A stretch of DNA of 33,340 nucleotides from Salibacter sp031581065 (GTDB lineage: Bacteria > Bacteroidota > Bacteroidia > Flavobacteriales_G > Salibacteraceae), in NCBI RefSeq assembly GCF_031581065.1, contig NZ_JAVLBN010000023.1, positions 1 through 33,340 on the forward strand, read 5' to 3'. Shown here piece by piece: positions 1 to 7,423 of the stretch. Under the pieces are notes generated by a model. That model ran no database searches, was not told where the DNA came from, and was given only the letters and a program-made list of their open reading frames with translations. The first letter of the stretch is position 1. Every line of letters starts with the position of its first letter. A program made the translations under genes and the position numbers.

Positions 1-1952
1 CGATCAATTACACTTCCCTGAGCATTGATTAACTCGTACTCTACATTCTTTGCTGATGAGCCAAATGACATTGTGAACTCACCACTTGTAGGATTTGGAT
101 AGATTTTAAAGCTATTCTCTCCTCCTATTAAATCCTCAGTACTTGTATTCAACACTTCAACACATCTTGATGTATCTGTGCAATTTCCACTTGTAATGAC
201 TACTGCATATGATCCATTATCTTCTGGAGTGAATGTATCGCTTGTAGCTCCATCTACAGGCTGTCCATTATCACAGTCAATCCACTGGTAAGTTGCTCCA
301 CTCAAGTTTGCAATGAGTGTTGGTGTAAGATTGGTGATTGATACATCTAAATCATAAACAGGATATGTTTCAGTAACCGTACATCCATTATCATCTGTAA
401 TCGTTACGGTATAATCACCTCCTGATAAACCATTCAAACCTGAACTTGTAGAGCCATTACTCCAGTTGTAACTAAATGGTGATGTTCCTCCATTTGCACT
501 AACAGATATAGCTCCGATTTGGTTTTCACAACCTGCATTTTTATTGTATGAATCTGTCAAAACCTCTAATTCATTTGGCTCAAAAATAGTGTAAGAAGCC
601 GTTGCCTGACATCCATTTCCATCAGTAACTGTTATATTGTGCGTTGTATTGACATTTAATCCGCTTCTGGTACTATCTGTATCTCCATTACCCCAGTAGT
701 AAGTGTAATTTCCAACACCGCCTTGACCTTCTACTGAAACCATGCCCTGGTTATCACCATAACACGGAACACTTCCTCCTTCGAGTAAGTTCACCATTAA
801 CTCTGGTGGCTCGTTAACAATTACATCTAAAGTATCAGGGCAACTAACAGAATCAGTTGCTACTACCGAATGAGTCTCTGACCACAAGTTAGTAACAGAA
901 TCCCCTGTAGAACCACTACTCCAAATATAAGTAGGAGCATAACCATTACTAGTAACTTTCACATATCCATCAGATCCTCCAAAACATGAAACATCTGCCA
1001 TATCTTCTACCTGAAGATCGATCATATCTGCATCAACCTCAGAAGTAACTGTATCATTAAAATTGATTGTATCAAAAACACCATTTGGATCTTCAGACCA
1101 AACTTTAATATTATAAGTCCCTGAAGATGGAAAGTTGTATTGACCTAAAGTCAAAGTTGTATCTGTTGAACCCTGACCACCAAGAGTATCTAAAACACCT
1201 GAAAATAAAAGGGGTGATTGAACAACCCCATCTACACTCCAATTAACAGTAGCGCTTGTCAATTGATCTGAACCAAAATTTGACAATTGCGCTTTGACAT
1301 CATTTAACCCCTTGCAGGTCACCGTTGAAGTGTCAATTCCTGTAATACCTGCATCATTAGGAGTTGGTGGATAACCAATGTAAAGAGAAACATCATCAAG
1401 GGCTACATCATCATAGAATGCTGTTGATCCGTTCTTATTAACATTGAACCTGATTTGAATATTTCCATTTACTGGAAAGTTATCAAGCTGTACAGTAAAT
1501 AATTCCCAATTCCCTCCTGCAGTATTACTACTATGGGTAAACACACCATTATGCCATGTACTTCCATCATAAAAATCAACTGTGAAAGTATTGTGGGTAG
1601 TACTATAAGTACCAATGTCTCTTTTAAGGTAAAAGTCAAGATACATGTTCGGAATAGGCTGAATACTGGGAGAGGTCAAGCTAACAACAAGTCCATCTGG
1701 CGAACTTCCATCAACCCAGGCAAATGATCCATTGTTACCTGTATGATCCTGAGTTCCTCCCATAGCGTAACCAGGATTCCCAGTAAATTTCCAAAAAGCA
1801 TTAGTACTAGTTGAACTTGTACTATTTGAATTCGTCCAATTAGCGGGGATTGTTGTATTATCGAATGTCTCAGAAAATTGGCTATACCCAAATTGTGTAA
1901 CCAGAAGGGATATAATAATGAAAATCCCTTGAGAAAGTAAACTTCTTTTCAT
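1..1952 (-). CDS. T9SS-secreted adhesin-like protein with SprB-type repeats, 3' end outside the window
   Basis: An open frame of 650 codons starts at the ATG at 1950-1952 and runs off the left edge without a stop. Residues 1-24 form a signal peptide (ends FGYS before QFSETF). Residues about 26-190 resemble a MAM/jelly-roll module (FDNTTIPANW, DDVALDDVSLYIG). About 198-310 looks like a CARDB-type Ig domain. About 320-535 holds repeated SprB/PKD-like units, each with a motif such as VTDGNGC or ITDDNGC. The end (KIYPNPTSGEF, from about residue 615) is the start of a type A T9SS sorting domain; roughly 35 residues are probably missing. From the family, the protein should be exported to the cell surface or medium by T9SS and bind a polymer or another cell. 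The ligand cannot be inferred. A -7 box lies 39 nt upstream of the start. Confidence 0.88.
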   Translation of the reverse strand, partial: MKRSLLSQGIFIIISLLVTQFGYSQFSETFDNTTIPANWTNSNSTSSTSTNAFWKFTGNPGYAMGGTQDHTGNNGSFAWVDGSSPDGLVVSLTSPSIQPIPNMYLDFYLKRDIGTYSTTHNTFTVDFYDGSTWHNGVFTHSSNTAGGNWELFTVQLDNFPVNGNIQIRFNVNKNGSTAFYDDVALDDVSLYIGYPPTPNDAGITGIDTSTVTCKGLNDVKAQLSNFGSDQLTSATVNWSVDGVVQSPLLFSGVLDTLGGQGSTDTTLTLGQYNFPSSGTYNIKVWSEDPNGVFDTINFNDTVTSEVDADMIDLQVEDMADVSCFGGSDGYVKVTSNGYAPTYIWSSGSTGDSVTNLWSETHSVVATDSVSCPDTLDVIVNEPPELMVNLLEGGSVPCYGDNQGMVSVEGQGGVGNYTYYWGNGDTDSTRSGLNVNTTHNITVTDGNGCQATASYTIFEPNELEVLTDSYNKNAGCENQIGAISVSANGGTSPFSYNWSNGSTSSGLNGLSGGDYTVTITDDNGCTVTETYPVYDLDVSITNLTPTLIANLSGATYQWIDCDNGQPVDGATSDTFTPEDNGSYAVVITSGNCTDTSRCVEVLNTSTEDLIGGENSFKIYPNPTSGEFTMSFGSSAKNVEYELINAQGSVID

Positions 1953-1990
1953 AATGCTACAATAGTTTGTTAATAATAAACTTTATCTTT

Positions 1991-1998
1991 CAAACATA
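1991..1998 (-). promoter_or_regulatory. candidate -7 box of the adhesin gene
   Basis: On the minus strand this reads TATGTTTG, an exact match to the Bacteroidota -7 consensus TAnnTTTG, 38 nt upstream of the ATG at 1952. I see no convincing -33 TTG at the usual distance. The region is very AT-rich, which raises the chance of a random match. Confidence 0.4.
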
Positions 1999-2099
1999 AT
2001 AATTTTATAATTATAAATCCTAAATTTATAGTCCTTCGACACAAAAACTTTATAAAATAGAGTGTTAATCATTAAAAAAATATACTTGAATATCAAATA

Positions 2100-2134
2100 A
2101 AAAGCCGCATACAGCGAAACTATATGCGGCTTTT
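2100..2134 (-). terminator. rho-independent terminator after metK
   Basis: A 12-bp perfect stem (AAAAGCCGCATA / TATGCGGCTTTT) with an 11-nt loop lies 25 nt after the metK stop. On the minus strand it is followed by another T run. Because the stem carries A and T tracts at both ends it could work in both directions, but the only gene ending here is metK. Confidence 0.85.
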
Positions 2135-2159
2135 AATATTTTATTGAATCTGTTAGAGT

Positions 2160-3428
2160 TTAGCCAATTCCAAACTCCTTCTTAACATCATCAACCCTAT
2201 CGAGTTTTTCCCAGGTGAAAAGTTCAACCTCTCTTTTGATGGTTTCCTTTCCATCAGAGCTAAGTCTGTCAAATTCTTTCGTTACAACCTCTGAGGTTCT
2301 CCCCATGTGTCCGTAAGCTGCTGTTTCAGCATAAATTGGGTTGCGGAGTTTTAGTGACTTTTCAATAATACCCGGACGGAGATCAAACAGCTTCATGACT
2401 TTTTGAGCGATTTCGCCATCGGTTAAATCGACATTGCTGCTTTTATAAGTGTCAACATAAACACCTGTTGGTTCTGCTACACCAATCGCATAACTAACCT
2501 GTACGAGTAGCTGATCGGCAACACCTGCTGCTACGAGATTTTTCGCGATGTGGCGAGCAGCATAAGCGGCTGAACGATCCACTTTACTTGGGTCTTTCCC
2601 GGAAAATGCTCCACCTCCGTGAGCTCCTTTCCCTCCGTACGTATCAACAATAATTTTTCTACCGGTCAATCCAGCATCACCGTGCGGACCACCAATCACG
2701 AATTTACCTGTTGGGTTGATGTGGTATTGGATCTGACCATCAAATAATTTTTGCAACTCAGGTGCTAACTGAGCTTTTACTTTTGGTATTACCTTATTAA
2801 TGATATCGTGCTTGATTTCATCCAACATTTTATTGTCGTCAGAATCAAAAGCATCGTGTTGTGTTGAAACTACGATTGTGTCAATTCTCTGTGGAACATC
2901 ATCATCGCTGTACTCAATCGTTACCTGAGCTTTAGCATCTGGGCGGAGATAAGTGATTTCATCACCATCTCTTCGCATTTGAGAAAGCTCTTTCAAAATG
3001 CGGTGAGATAAATCCAGCGCCAAAGGCATGTAATTATCTGTCTCATTTGTTGCGTAACCAAACATCATCCCCTGGTCACCGGCTCCCTGATCTTCAGGCT
3101 TTCCGCGATCAACACCCTGGTTAATATCTGGCGATTGCTCGTGAAGAGCTGAAAGAATTCCGCACGAGTTTGCCTCAAACATGTACTCACCTTTATTGTA
3201 TCCGATGCCGTTGATCACTTTTCTTGTGATGTCCTGAACATCAATATAGGTGTTTGATTTAATTTCACCCGCAAGCACTACCTGCCCGGTAGTAACCATT
3301 GTTTCACAGGCTACTTTTGAGTGCTCGTCAAATGCGAGGAAGTTGTCTAAAATTGCATCTGAAATTTGATCTGATACTTTGTCGGGATGTCCTTCACTGA
3401 CAGACTCCGAAGTAAATAAATACGACAT
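2160..3428 (-). CDS. metK: S-adenosylmethionine synthase
   Basis: MetK makes S-adenosylmethionine from ATP and methionine in the cytosol. The 422-aa protein is typical bacterial length plus a modest extension. Signatures visible: SEGHPDK (residues 11-17, ATP/Mg binding), GAGDQGMMFGYA (115-126, the family signature), the second signature GGGAFSGKDPSKVDRSAAY in the C-terminal half, and IGVAEPTG near the end. It is a stand-alone transcription unit: a hairpin terminator lies just downstream and a 50-nt SAM-II-like aptamer lies 50 nt upstream of the ATG at 3428. That leader suggests feedback control by its own product. Nothing suggests truncation or transfer. Confidence 0.98.
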   Translation of the reverse strand: MSYLFTSESVSEGHPDKVSDQISDAILDNFLAFDEHSKVACETMVTTGQVVLAGEIKSNTYIDVQDITRKVINGIGYNKGEYMFEANSCGILSALHEQSPDINQGVDRGKPEDQGAGDQGMMFGYATNETDNYMPLALDLSHRILKELSQMRRDGDEITYLRPDAKAQVTIEYSDDDVPQRIDTIVVSTQHDAFDSDDNKMLDEIKHDIINKVIPKVKAQLAPELQKLFDGQIQYHINPTGKFVIGGPHGDAGLTGRKIIVDTYGGKGAHGGGAFSGKDPSKVDRSAAYAARHIAKNLVAAGVADQLLVQVSYAIGVAEPTGVYVDTYKSSNVDLTDGEIAQKVMKLFDLRPGIIEKSLKLRNPIYAETAAYGHMGRTSEVVTKEFDRLSSDGKETIKREVELFTWEKLDRVDDVKKEFGIG

Positions 3429-3464
3429 TTTTAATAATTTTTGCTATGAGTAGAATTCTCAACA

Positions 3465-3528
3465 GCTGATTGGATTTTCCATTTAGCATTTTTTCATGTG
3501 GTTGCAATCAGCCAAATCTTTCCACGTG
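3465..3528 (-). promoter_or_regulatory. SAM-II-like riboswitch in the metK leader
   Basis: Read on the minus strand, P1 is CACGTGG (3528-3522) with CCACATG (3501-3495), one mismatch. Inside the loop are GATTTG (3518-3513) and TTGCA (3507-3503). After P1 come an A-rich linker and GCTAAA (3487-3482), then TGG. These elements occur in the same order in the SAM-II (SAM-alpha, metA-type) pseudoknot, where the UUGC segment pairs with GCUAA to form the SAM pocket. An extra element, CAATCAGC (3472-3465), is a perfect 8-nt complement of GCTGATTG (3512-3505) in the aptamer and could be an anti-aptamer switch. No T-tract follows, so control is more likely translational. The position before metK fits. 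The assignment comes from memory of the consensus, not a covariance search. Confidence 0.75.
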
Positions 3529-3532
3529 ACCC

Positions 3533-3540
3533 CAAAGAAA
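3533..3540 (-). promoter_or_regulatory. possible -7 box for metK
   Basis: On the minus strand this reads TTTCTTTG, 7 of 8 matches to TAnnTTTG. A start about 6 nt downstream would place the 5' end of the RNA almost exactly at the first strand of P1 of the SAM-II-like aptamer. That fits, but the match is weak; TACTTTTC slightly upstream is an alternative. Confidence 0.25.
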
Positions 3541-3597
3541 AGAAAAGTAAATGAATTTACATGATCTAAAAATCAATTTTACTTTCTATTGAGTGAT

Positions 3598-3629
3598 GGT
3601 CAGAACCGAACCACCATCCGGTTCTGACC
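3598..3629. repeat. inverted pair of the dispersed word GGTTCTGACC
   Basis: GGTCAGAACCG (3598-3608) and CGGTTCTGACC (3619-3629) form a perfect 11-bp stem with a 10-nt loop, 9 nt after the hemL stop. The stem consists of two opposite copies of a 10-mer found six more times in this window. No T run follows on the hemL strand, so it is at best a weak terminator; it resembles the inverted uptake-sequence pairs at gene ends in Neisseria. Confidence 0.8.
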
Positions 3630-3638
3630 GAAAACTTT

Positions 3639-4928
3639 TTAGCCAAATAACTGATCCAGTGCTTTTTTTATTTCACCGCCAGCTCTATCCAACTCATCTT
3701 TGCCATGTGCTTCGCTCACAAAGCCAACTTCAAAGCCTGATGGCCCAAGGTGAACTCCATTTTCGAGCAAGATGGCGTGCAACTTCTTAAAATAATCACC
3801 ACTTTCTGCTGGAATTGCATCAGCACTCTTGATAGCGTCATTTGAAAAGGCCAACCAAAAGATGCTTCCGATATGCGGCATTGAGAAGTCATACCCTTTT
3901 TCTTTGGCGTACGATTCTATTGATGAACAAAACTCATCTGTCTTTTCTGCTAATTCTGTATAAAATCCAGGTTTCAGGCACTCTTTGATTTGTGCGATTC
4001 CGGCCGACATTGCCACCGGGTTTCCCGAAAGCGTACCCGCCTGGTAAACCGGCCCTTCAGGAGAAACGCTACTCATGACTTTTTCTGATGCTGCATAAGC
4101 ACCAACAGGCAATCCGCCTCCAATGATTTTTCCAAATGCAATCAAATCTGGCTGAATATCATAAAAACCGGCTGCTCCTTCAAAACCAACTCTAAAGCCG
4201 GAAATCACTTCATCGAAAAAGAGCAGAATTCCTTCTCTATCACAAACATCTCTAAGGAATTGCAAGTATTCTTTTCCCTGGATCAACAATCCGTTATTGG
4301 CCGGTATTGGCTCCAGTGCGATTGCCGCAATTTCACCTTTGTATTTTTTTACTGCTTCCTCAACAGCTTCTTTGTTATTGAGTGGCAATACGATGGTATC
4401 TTTTACAGTATCCTCGGGAACACCGGCAGATGAAGAAGTACCCAACGTTGCTAAACCAGATCCTGCTTTAACGAGTAGCGAATCAACGTGACCGTGATAA
4501 CAGCCTTCAAATTTGATAATCTTGTTTTTACCTGTATATCCGCGAGCCAGGCGAATCGCACTCATAGCAGCTTCAGTCCCTGAGTTGACAAATCTTATTC
4601 GCTCGATGTAACGGTGGTTTGACAAAATGGTATCAGCCAATTCGTTTTCTTCTTTCGTTGGTGCACCAAAAGATGTTCCTCTGGCTACTGTCTTTTGAAC
4701 ATTTTCAACCACCTTATCATTCGCATGTCCTAAAATGAGCGGACCATAAGAACAGCAAAAATCGATGAACTCATTTCCGTCTACATCTCTTAGAAAAGCA
4801 CCTTTTCCACTTTCAAAAAAGATGGGACTACCACCAACACTTTTAAAGGCTCTCACCGGAGAGTTAACTCCACCTGGAAATAATGTTTTTGCTTTATCAA
4901 ATAATTTACTCGATTCTTCGCGCTTCAT
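3639..4928 (-). CDS. hemL: glutamate-1-semialdehyde 2,1-aminomutase
   Basis: HemL converts glutamate-1-semialdehyde to 5-aminolevulinate, the C5 route to heme, using PLP. The 429-aa length is typical. Visible: the N-terminal GGVNSPVRAF (19-28), substrate and PLP-binding NSGTEAAMSAIRLARG (115-130), FDEVISGFRVG (238-248) with the PLP-contacting Asp, and the Schiff-base Lys267 in AFGKIIGGGLPVGAY. It is monocistronic as far as visible: metK lies downstream but has its own leader, and kynU is divergent upstream. A -7 box lies 22 nt before the ATG. An inverted pair of the dispersed 10-mer lies at its 3' end. Confidence 0.98.
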   Translation of the reverse strand: MKREESSKLFDKAKTLFPGGVNSPVRAFKSVGGSPIFFESGKGAFLRDVDGNEFIDFCCSYGPLILGHANDKVVENVQKTVARGTSFGAPTKEENELADTILSNHRYIERIRFVNSGTEAAMSAIRLARGYTGKNKIIKFEGCYHGHVDSLLVKAGSGLATLGTSSSAGVPEDTVKDTIVLPLNNKEAVEEAVKKYKGEIAAIALEPIPANNGLLIQGKEYLQFLRDVCDREGILLFFDEVISGFRVGFEGAAGFYDIQPDLIAFGKIIGGGLPVGAYAASEKVMSSVSPEGPVYQAGTLSGNPVAMSAGIAQIKECLKPGFYTELAEKTDEFCSSIESYAKEKGYDFSMPHIGSIFWLAFSNDAIKSADAIPAESGDYFKKLHAILLENGVHLGPSGFEVGFVSEAHGKDELDRAGGEIKKALDQLFG

Positions 4929-4950
4929 ATTGTAATATTTTGAATGACTA

Positions 4951-4958
4951 CAAATGTA
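4951..4958 (-). promoter_or_regulatory. candidate -7 box of hemL
   Basis: On the minus strand this reads TACATTTG, an exact TAnnTTTG match, 22 nt upstream of the hemL ATG, a normal leader length. No clear -33 TTG at 17-23 nt was found. Confidence 0.5.
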
Positions 4959-4980
4959 GAAGTCTGCAAATAACTAAGCG

Positions 4981-5013
4981 GTCAGGGAAGTGTCAAAAAT
5001 AAATACCCCTGAC
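4981..5013. repeat. 7-bp inverted repeat in the hemL/kynU divergent region
   Basis: GTCAGGG (4981-4987) and CCCTGAC (5007-5013) are perfect inverted arms 19 nt apart, between the two divergent -7 boxes. The dyad could be an operator or a transcript hairpin. The word GGTTCTGACC starts 10 nt further on. Confidence 0.4.
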
Positions 5014-5022
5014 TAAACTTTC

Positions 5023-5032
5023 GGTTCTGACC
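5023..5032 (+). repeat. copy of the dispersed word GGTTCTGACC
   Basis: An exact intergenic copy, preceded by TTTC and followed by AATAA. It sits 20 nt upstream of the kynU -7 box, about where a -33 element would be. Confidence 0.7.
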
Positions 5033-5052
5033 AATAATTACTGCAGAACTGC

Positions 5053-5060
5053 TAAGTTTG
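5053..5060 (+). promoter_or_regulatory. candidate -7 box of kynU
   Basis: TAAGTTTG is an exact match to TAnnTTTG, 19 nt before the kynU ATG at 5080. No canonical -33 TTG is at the right distance; the GGTTCTGACC copy occupies that position. Confidence 0.5.
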
Positions 5061-5079
5061 CAACGAAAATTTGATCAAG

Positions 5080-6351
5080 ATGAATTACGCTTTCACACAC
5101 GAATTTGCAGCCCGGGCTGATGAAGCCGATCCATTGAGAAGCTACCGCGAAAAATTCCATATTCCCCAACACAACGGAGAAGATACGGTTTATTTCACCG
5201 GTAACTCGCTCGGCTTACAACCTAAATCTGCCAGGGAAGTAATCGATCAGGAACTCAACGATTGGGCAAAGTACGGTGTAGAAGGTCATTTTGAGGCTAA
5301 GCACCCTTGGTTTAGTTACCATGAGATGTTTGCTGGTCCGCTCAGCAAAATTGTAGGTGCAAAAGAAACTGAGGTTGTGGCCATGAACGGACTCACAACA
5401 AACCTCCACTTACTCATGGTTTCATTTTATCGCCCTGAAGGAAGTCGATACAAGATTCTTTGTGAAGGGAAAGCTTTTCCAAGCGATCAATACGCTCTTC
5501 AAAGTCAGGTTGAATTTCACGGCTATGATGCAGATGACGCCATCATCGAACTGCATCCTCGTGAAGGTGAGCACACGATCAGAACCGAAGATGTGTTAGC
5601 TAAAATCGAGGAGCACCGCGATGAAATAGCGCTTATCATGATTGGTGGAGTAAATTACTATACCGGCCAGGTTTGGGACATGAAAACGATCACTAAAGCC
5701 GGTCATGAGTCTGGAGCCATTGTTGGCTGGGATCTCGCTCACGCTGCGGGAAACATTCCTCTCCAACTTCACGACTGGGATGTCGATTTTGCAGCTTGGT
5801 GTTCCTACAAGTATATGAACTCAGGACCGGGAAGTGTATCGGGAGTTTTTGTTCACGAAAAGCACTGCACTGATAAAGACATCAAACGATTTGCCGGTTG
5901 GTGGGGACACAACAAGGAAGAGCGATTCAAAATGGAAAAGCGTTTTGATCCAATGCCAACTGCTGAAGCATGGCAATTGTCAAATGCTCCGGTTTTTGCA
6001 ATGGCTCCCCATAAAGCTTCGCTTGACATTTTTAGCGAGTTAGATATGAGTAAGCTCAGAACCAAAAGCGAGAAACTCACGGGTTACCTCGAATTTGTAG
6101 TGGATGAAATTTCAGCAAACAGCGAAAACGTAAACTTTGAGATTATCACTCCGCGAGATAAAAATCAGCGCGGTTGTCAACTTTCTATCCTTTGTCACGG
6201 ACAGGGAAAAGCACTTTTTGATCATCTTACGAAAAATGGTGTTATAGCAGACTGGCGCGAACCAAACGTGATTCGTATTGCTCCCGTACCTCTTTACAAT
6301 AGCTTTGAAGATGTTTACAGATTTGGTAAAATCCTCGAAGAAGCAGTATGA
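5080..6351 (+). CDS. kynU: kynureninase
   Basis: KynU is a PLP enzyme that cleaves 3-hydroxykynurenine (or kynurenine) to 3-hydroxyanthranilate (or anthranilate) and alanine. Visible: YFTGNSLGLQP (38-48), the cofactor-binding GWDLAHAAGN (216-225) with Asp218, and the Schiff-base Lys244 in CSYKYMNSGPG. I chose the ATG at 5080 (423 aa) over a TTG three codons upstream because ATG follows the -7 box at a normal distance and gives a family-like N-terminus. Its stop overlaps the start of a 42-aa membrane protein (ATGA). kmo, the enzyme preceding KynU in the pathway, lies 1.1 kb downstream on the same strand, which supports the 3-hydroxykynurenine reaction in a de novo NAD route. The other pathway genes are not in the window. 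Confidence 0.97.
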   Translation: MNYAFTHEFAARADEADPLRSYREKFHIPQHNGEDTVYFTGNSLGLQPKSAREVIDQELNDWAKYGVEGHFEAKHPWFSYHEMFAGPLSKIVGAKETEVVAMNGLTTNLHLLMVSFYRPEGSRYKILCEGKAFPSDQYALQSQVEFHGYDADDAIIELHPREGEHTIRTEDVLAKIEEHRDEIALIMIGGVNYYTGQVWDMKTITKAGHESGAIVGWDLAHAAGNIPLQLHDWDVDFAAWCSYKYMNSGPGSVSGVFVHEKHCTDKDIKRFAGWWGHNKEERFKMEKRFDPMPTAEAWQLSNAPVFAMAPHKASLDIFSELDMSKLRTKSEKLTGYLEFVVDEISANSENVNFEIITPRDKNQRGCQLSILCHGQGKALFDHLTKNGVIADWREPNVIRIAPVPLYNSFEDVYRFGKILEEAV

Positions 6352-6476
6352 CAGACATCCTTTACATATTTGCGATTTTACTTGTTGGCATGGTCATCGC
6401 TCGTTTTTCTGTTCGTAAAGGAACGAAACCTCCAAGAGGAGGACGCTACTTCAAAAAGAGAATGGAAGACGATTAG
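6348..6476 (+). CDS. 42-aa single-span membrane microprotein
   Basis: This short frame starts at the ATG whose last two bases plus the next A form the kynU stop, so it should be translationally coupled to kynU. The product has one hydrophobic helix (about residues 4-19, ILYIFAILLVGMVIARF) and a basic tail (VRKGTKPPRGGRYFKKR), predicting the C-terminus in the cytoplasm by the positive-inside rule. The frame ends with TAG at 6474-6476. I recognise no family. Similar small conserved membrane proteins occur next to metabolic genes in Flavobacteriales, but a link to kynurenine metabolism is inference. The coupling and clean topology argue for a real gene. Confidence 0.65.
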   Translation: MTDILYIFAILLVGMVIARFSVRKGTKPPRGGRYFKKRMEDD

Positions 6477-6529
6477 TTTTGTAATATCCCCTGGTTTGAA
6501 ATCCTCTGTTTAAAGTATTATTTTTAAGC

Positions 6530-7051
6530 ATGGAAAAAATAGAACAAGGTTTTGTTGTTGATCGTCTTACTGATTCGATCTTAAATACAATTTCTGGAGA
6601 CAGTTTTCAAACTGAAATTTCAACACTTAAAAAATCAGATATTAATCACCTACTCCAAAACGATGGTTGGAAGTTTGATTGGAAAACAGAGTTTAATGAC
6701 ATGACTAGAGAAGTTTACAAATTGACAATTGTAAACAACCCTGACATTATTCAGGGACTAATTAGTGTTTATCGTGAAACTGATCATGTTTTTATAAACT
6801 TGTTGGAAAACGCCCCGTTTAATATAGGTAAAAAGAAGCTTTACGAAGGAGTCCCAGGTAATCTAGTCGCTTACGCTTGTAAGCTATCATTCCAAATCGG
6901 CTTTGAAGGATTTGTAGCTTTTACAGCAAAATCAAAATTGATAAAACATTATGAAGATACTTTAGGAGCATACCACTTTAAAAATCAACGTATGATCATC
7001 CCTACAGAAGCTGCTAAGAATCTTGTAATTAAATATTTTAAAACAAGCTGA
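6530..7051 (+). CDS. GNAT-fold acetyltransferase-like protein
   Basis: The 173-aa product is not confidently recognised. The C-terminal half has the feel of a GNAT fold: a loop and helix around residues 104-120 (KLYEGVPGNLVAYACKLSFQ) in place of the acetyl-CoA loop, then FVAFTAKSKLIKHYEDTLGA, which matches the usual GNAT pattern of a strand followed by a helix carrying YE-x-LG. The classic Q/RxxGxG/A loop is degenerate (YEGVPGN), so acetyl-CoA binding is uncertain. It is soluble, with no signal peptide. Only 2 nt separate its stop from the 48-aa basic protein, suggesting a two-gene unit inserted in the kynurenine block. It could be a housekeeping acetyltransferase, a toxin-like acetyltransferase or a catalytically dead relative. 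Confidence 0.7.
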   Translation: MEKIEQGFVVDRLTDSILNTISGDSFQTEISTLKKSDINHLLQNDGWKFDWKTEFNDMTREVYKLTIVNNPDIIQGLISVYRETDHVFINLLENAPFNIGKKKLYEGVPGNLVAYACKLSFQIGFEGFVAFTAKSKLIKHYEDTLGAYHFKNQRMIIPTEAAKNLVIKYFKTS

Positions 7052-7053
7052 AA

Positions 7054-7200
7054 ATGTCACACATAGCAGAACCAAAAAATGTTAACCTAAATATTGAGAG
7101 CTCTCCACTTTCAGACAAGGAAAGAAGAGAAATTAGTGCTTTCATTAAGAAATTAAAAAAGAAAAGCACGACCAAAAAGCCTAAGAAACAAGAAAAGTAG
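7054..7200 (+). CDS. 48-aa basic protein paired with the GNAT-like gene
   Basis: The frame begins 2 nt after the GNAT-like stop and ends with TAG at 7198-7200. The N-terminal half is neutral to acidic (PKNVNLNIESSPLSDKERRE). The C-terminal half is a lysine-rich tail (KKLKKKSTTKKPKKQEK), suggesting nucleic-acid or ribosome contact, or disorder. The DKERREISAFIKKLKK stretch is likely a short amphipathic helix. No family is recognised. The tight spacing says it is co-expressed with, and probably a partner of, the upstream protein. Typical acetyltransferase toxin loci place a ribbon-helix-helix antitoxin first, so the order and lack of an RHH fold do not match that class. Confidence 0.6.
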   Translation: MSHIAEPKNVNLNIESSPLSDKERREISAFIKKLKKKSTTKKPKKQEK

Positions 7201-7217
7201 CCAGAAAATCACAGATA

Positions 7218-7316
7218 GTAAGTAAAGTATTTTTTGCTTCTTAATTTTGATCTCACTACTATTCTTATTCTAACATTTCTTCTTTGATGCAATTACTTAC
7301 AGGGTAAGAAGCAAAA
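7218..7316. repeat. two crossing inverted repeats
   Basis: GTAAGTAA (7218-7225) pairs with TTACTTAC (7293-7300), and TTTTGCTTCTTA (7232-7243) pairs with TAAGAAGCAAAA (7305-7316). The order a-b-a'-b' means both helices together would form a pseudoknot; otherwise they are alternatives. The 12-bp helix is followed by TTTT and, further on, a T-rich stretch, so it may act as the terminator of the upstream pair. Confidence 0.5.
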
Positions 7317-7423
7317 TTTTAAGGCCATTTTTTTACAGTTCTCAAAACGCTACTCAATTCCGATTTAGAATCAATCTCGACTCTATTTCCATTCTTTTCA
7401 CCAACTTTGTCAAACACAAACAT

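Noticed and set aside
3593..3790. 65-aa frame opposite hemL's end
   Set aside because: It runs through the inverted 10-mer pair and antisense hemL codons; no family-like sequence and no ribosome site.
5071..5079. TTG start three codons before the kynU ATG
   Set aside because: The ATG at 5080 has a good -7 box distance and needs no rare start codon.
6530..7200. Classical TacT-type acetyltransferase toxin-antitoxin pair
   Set aside because: Order is reversed, there is no ribbon-helix-helix partner and the acetyl-CoA loop is degenerate; kept only as a hypothesis.
7218..7316. Integron attC-type recombination site
   Set aside because: No RYYYAAC/GTTRRRY boxes at the ends and no integrase in the window.
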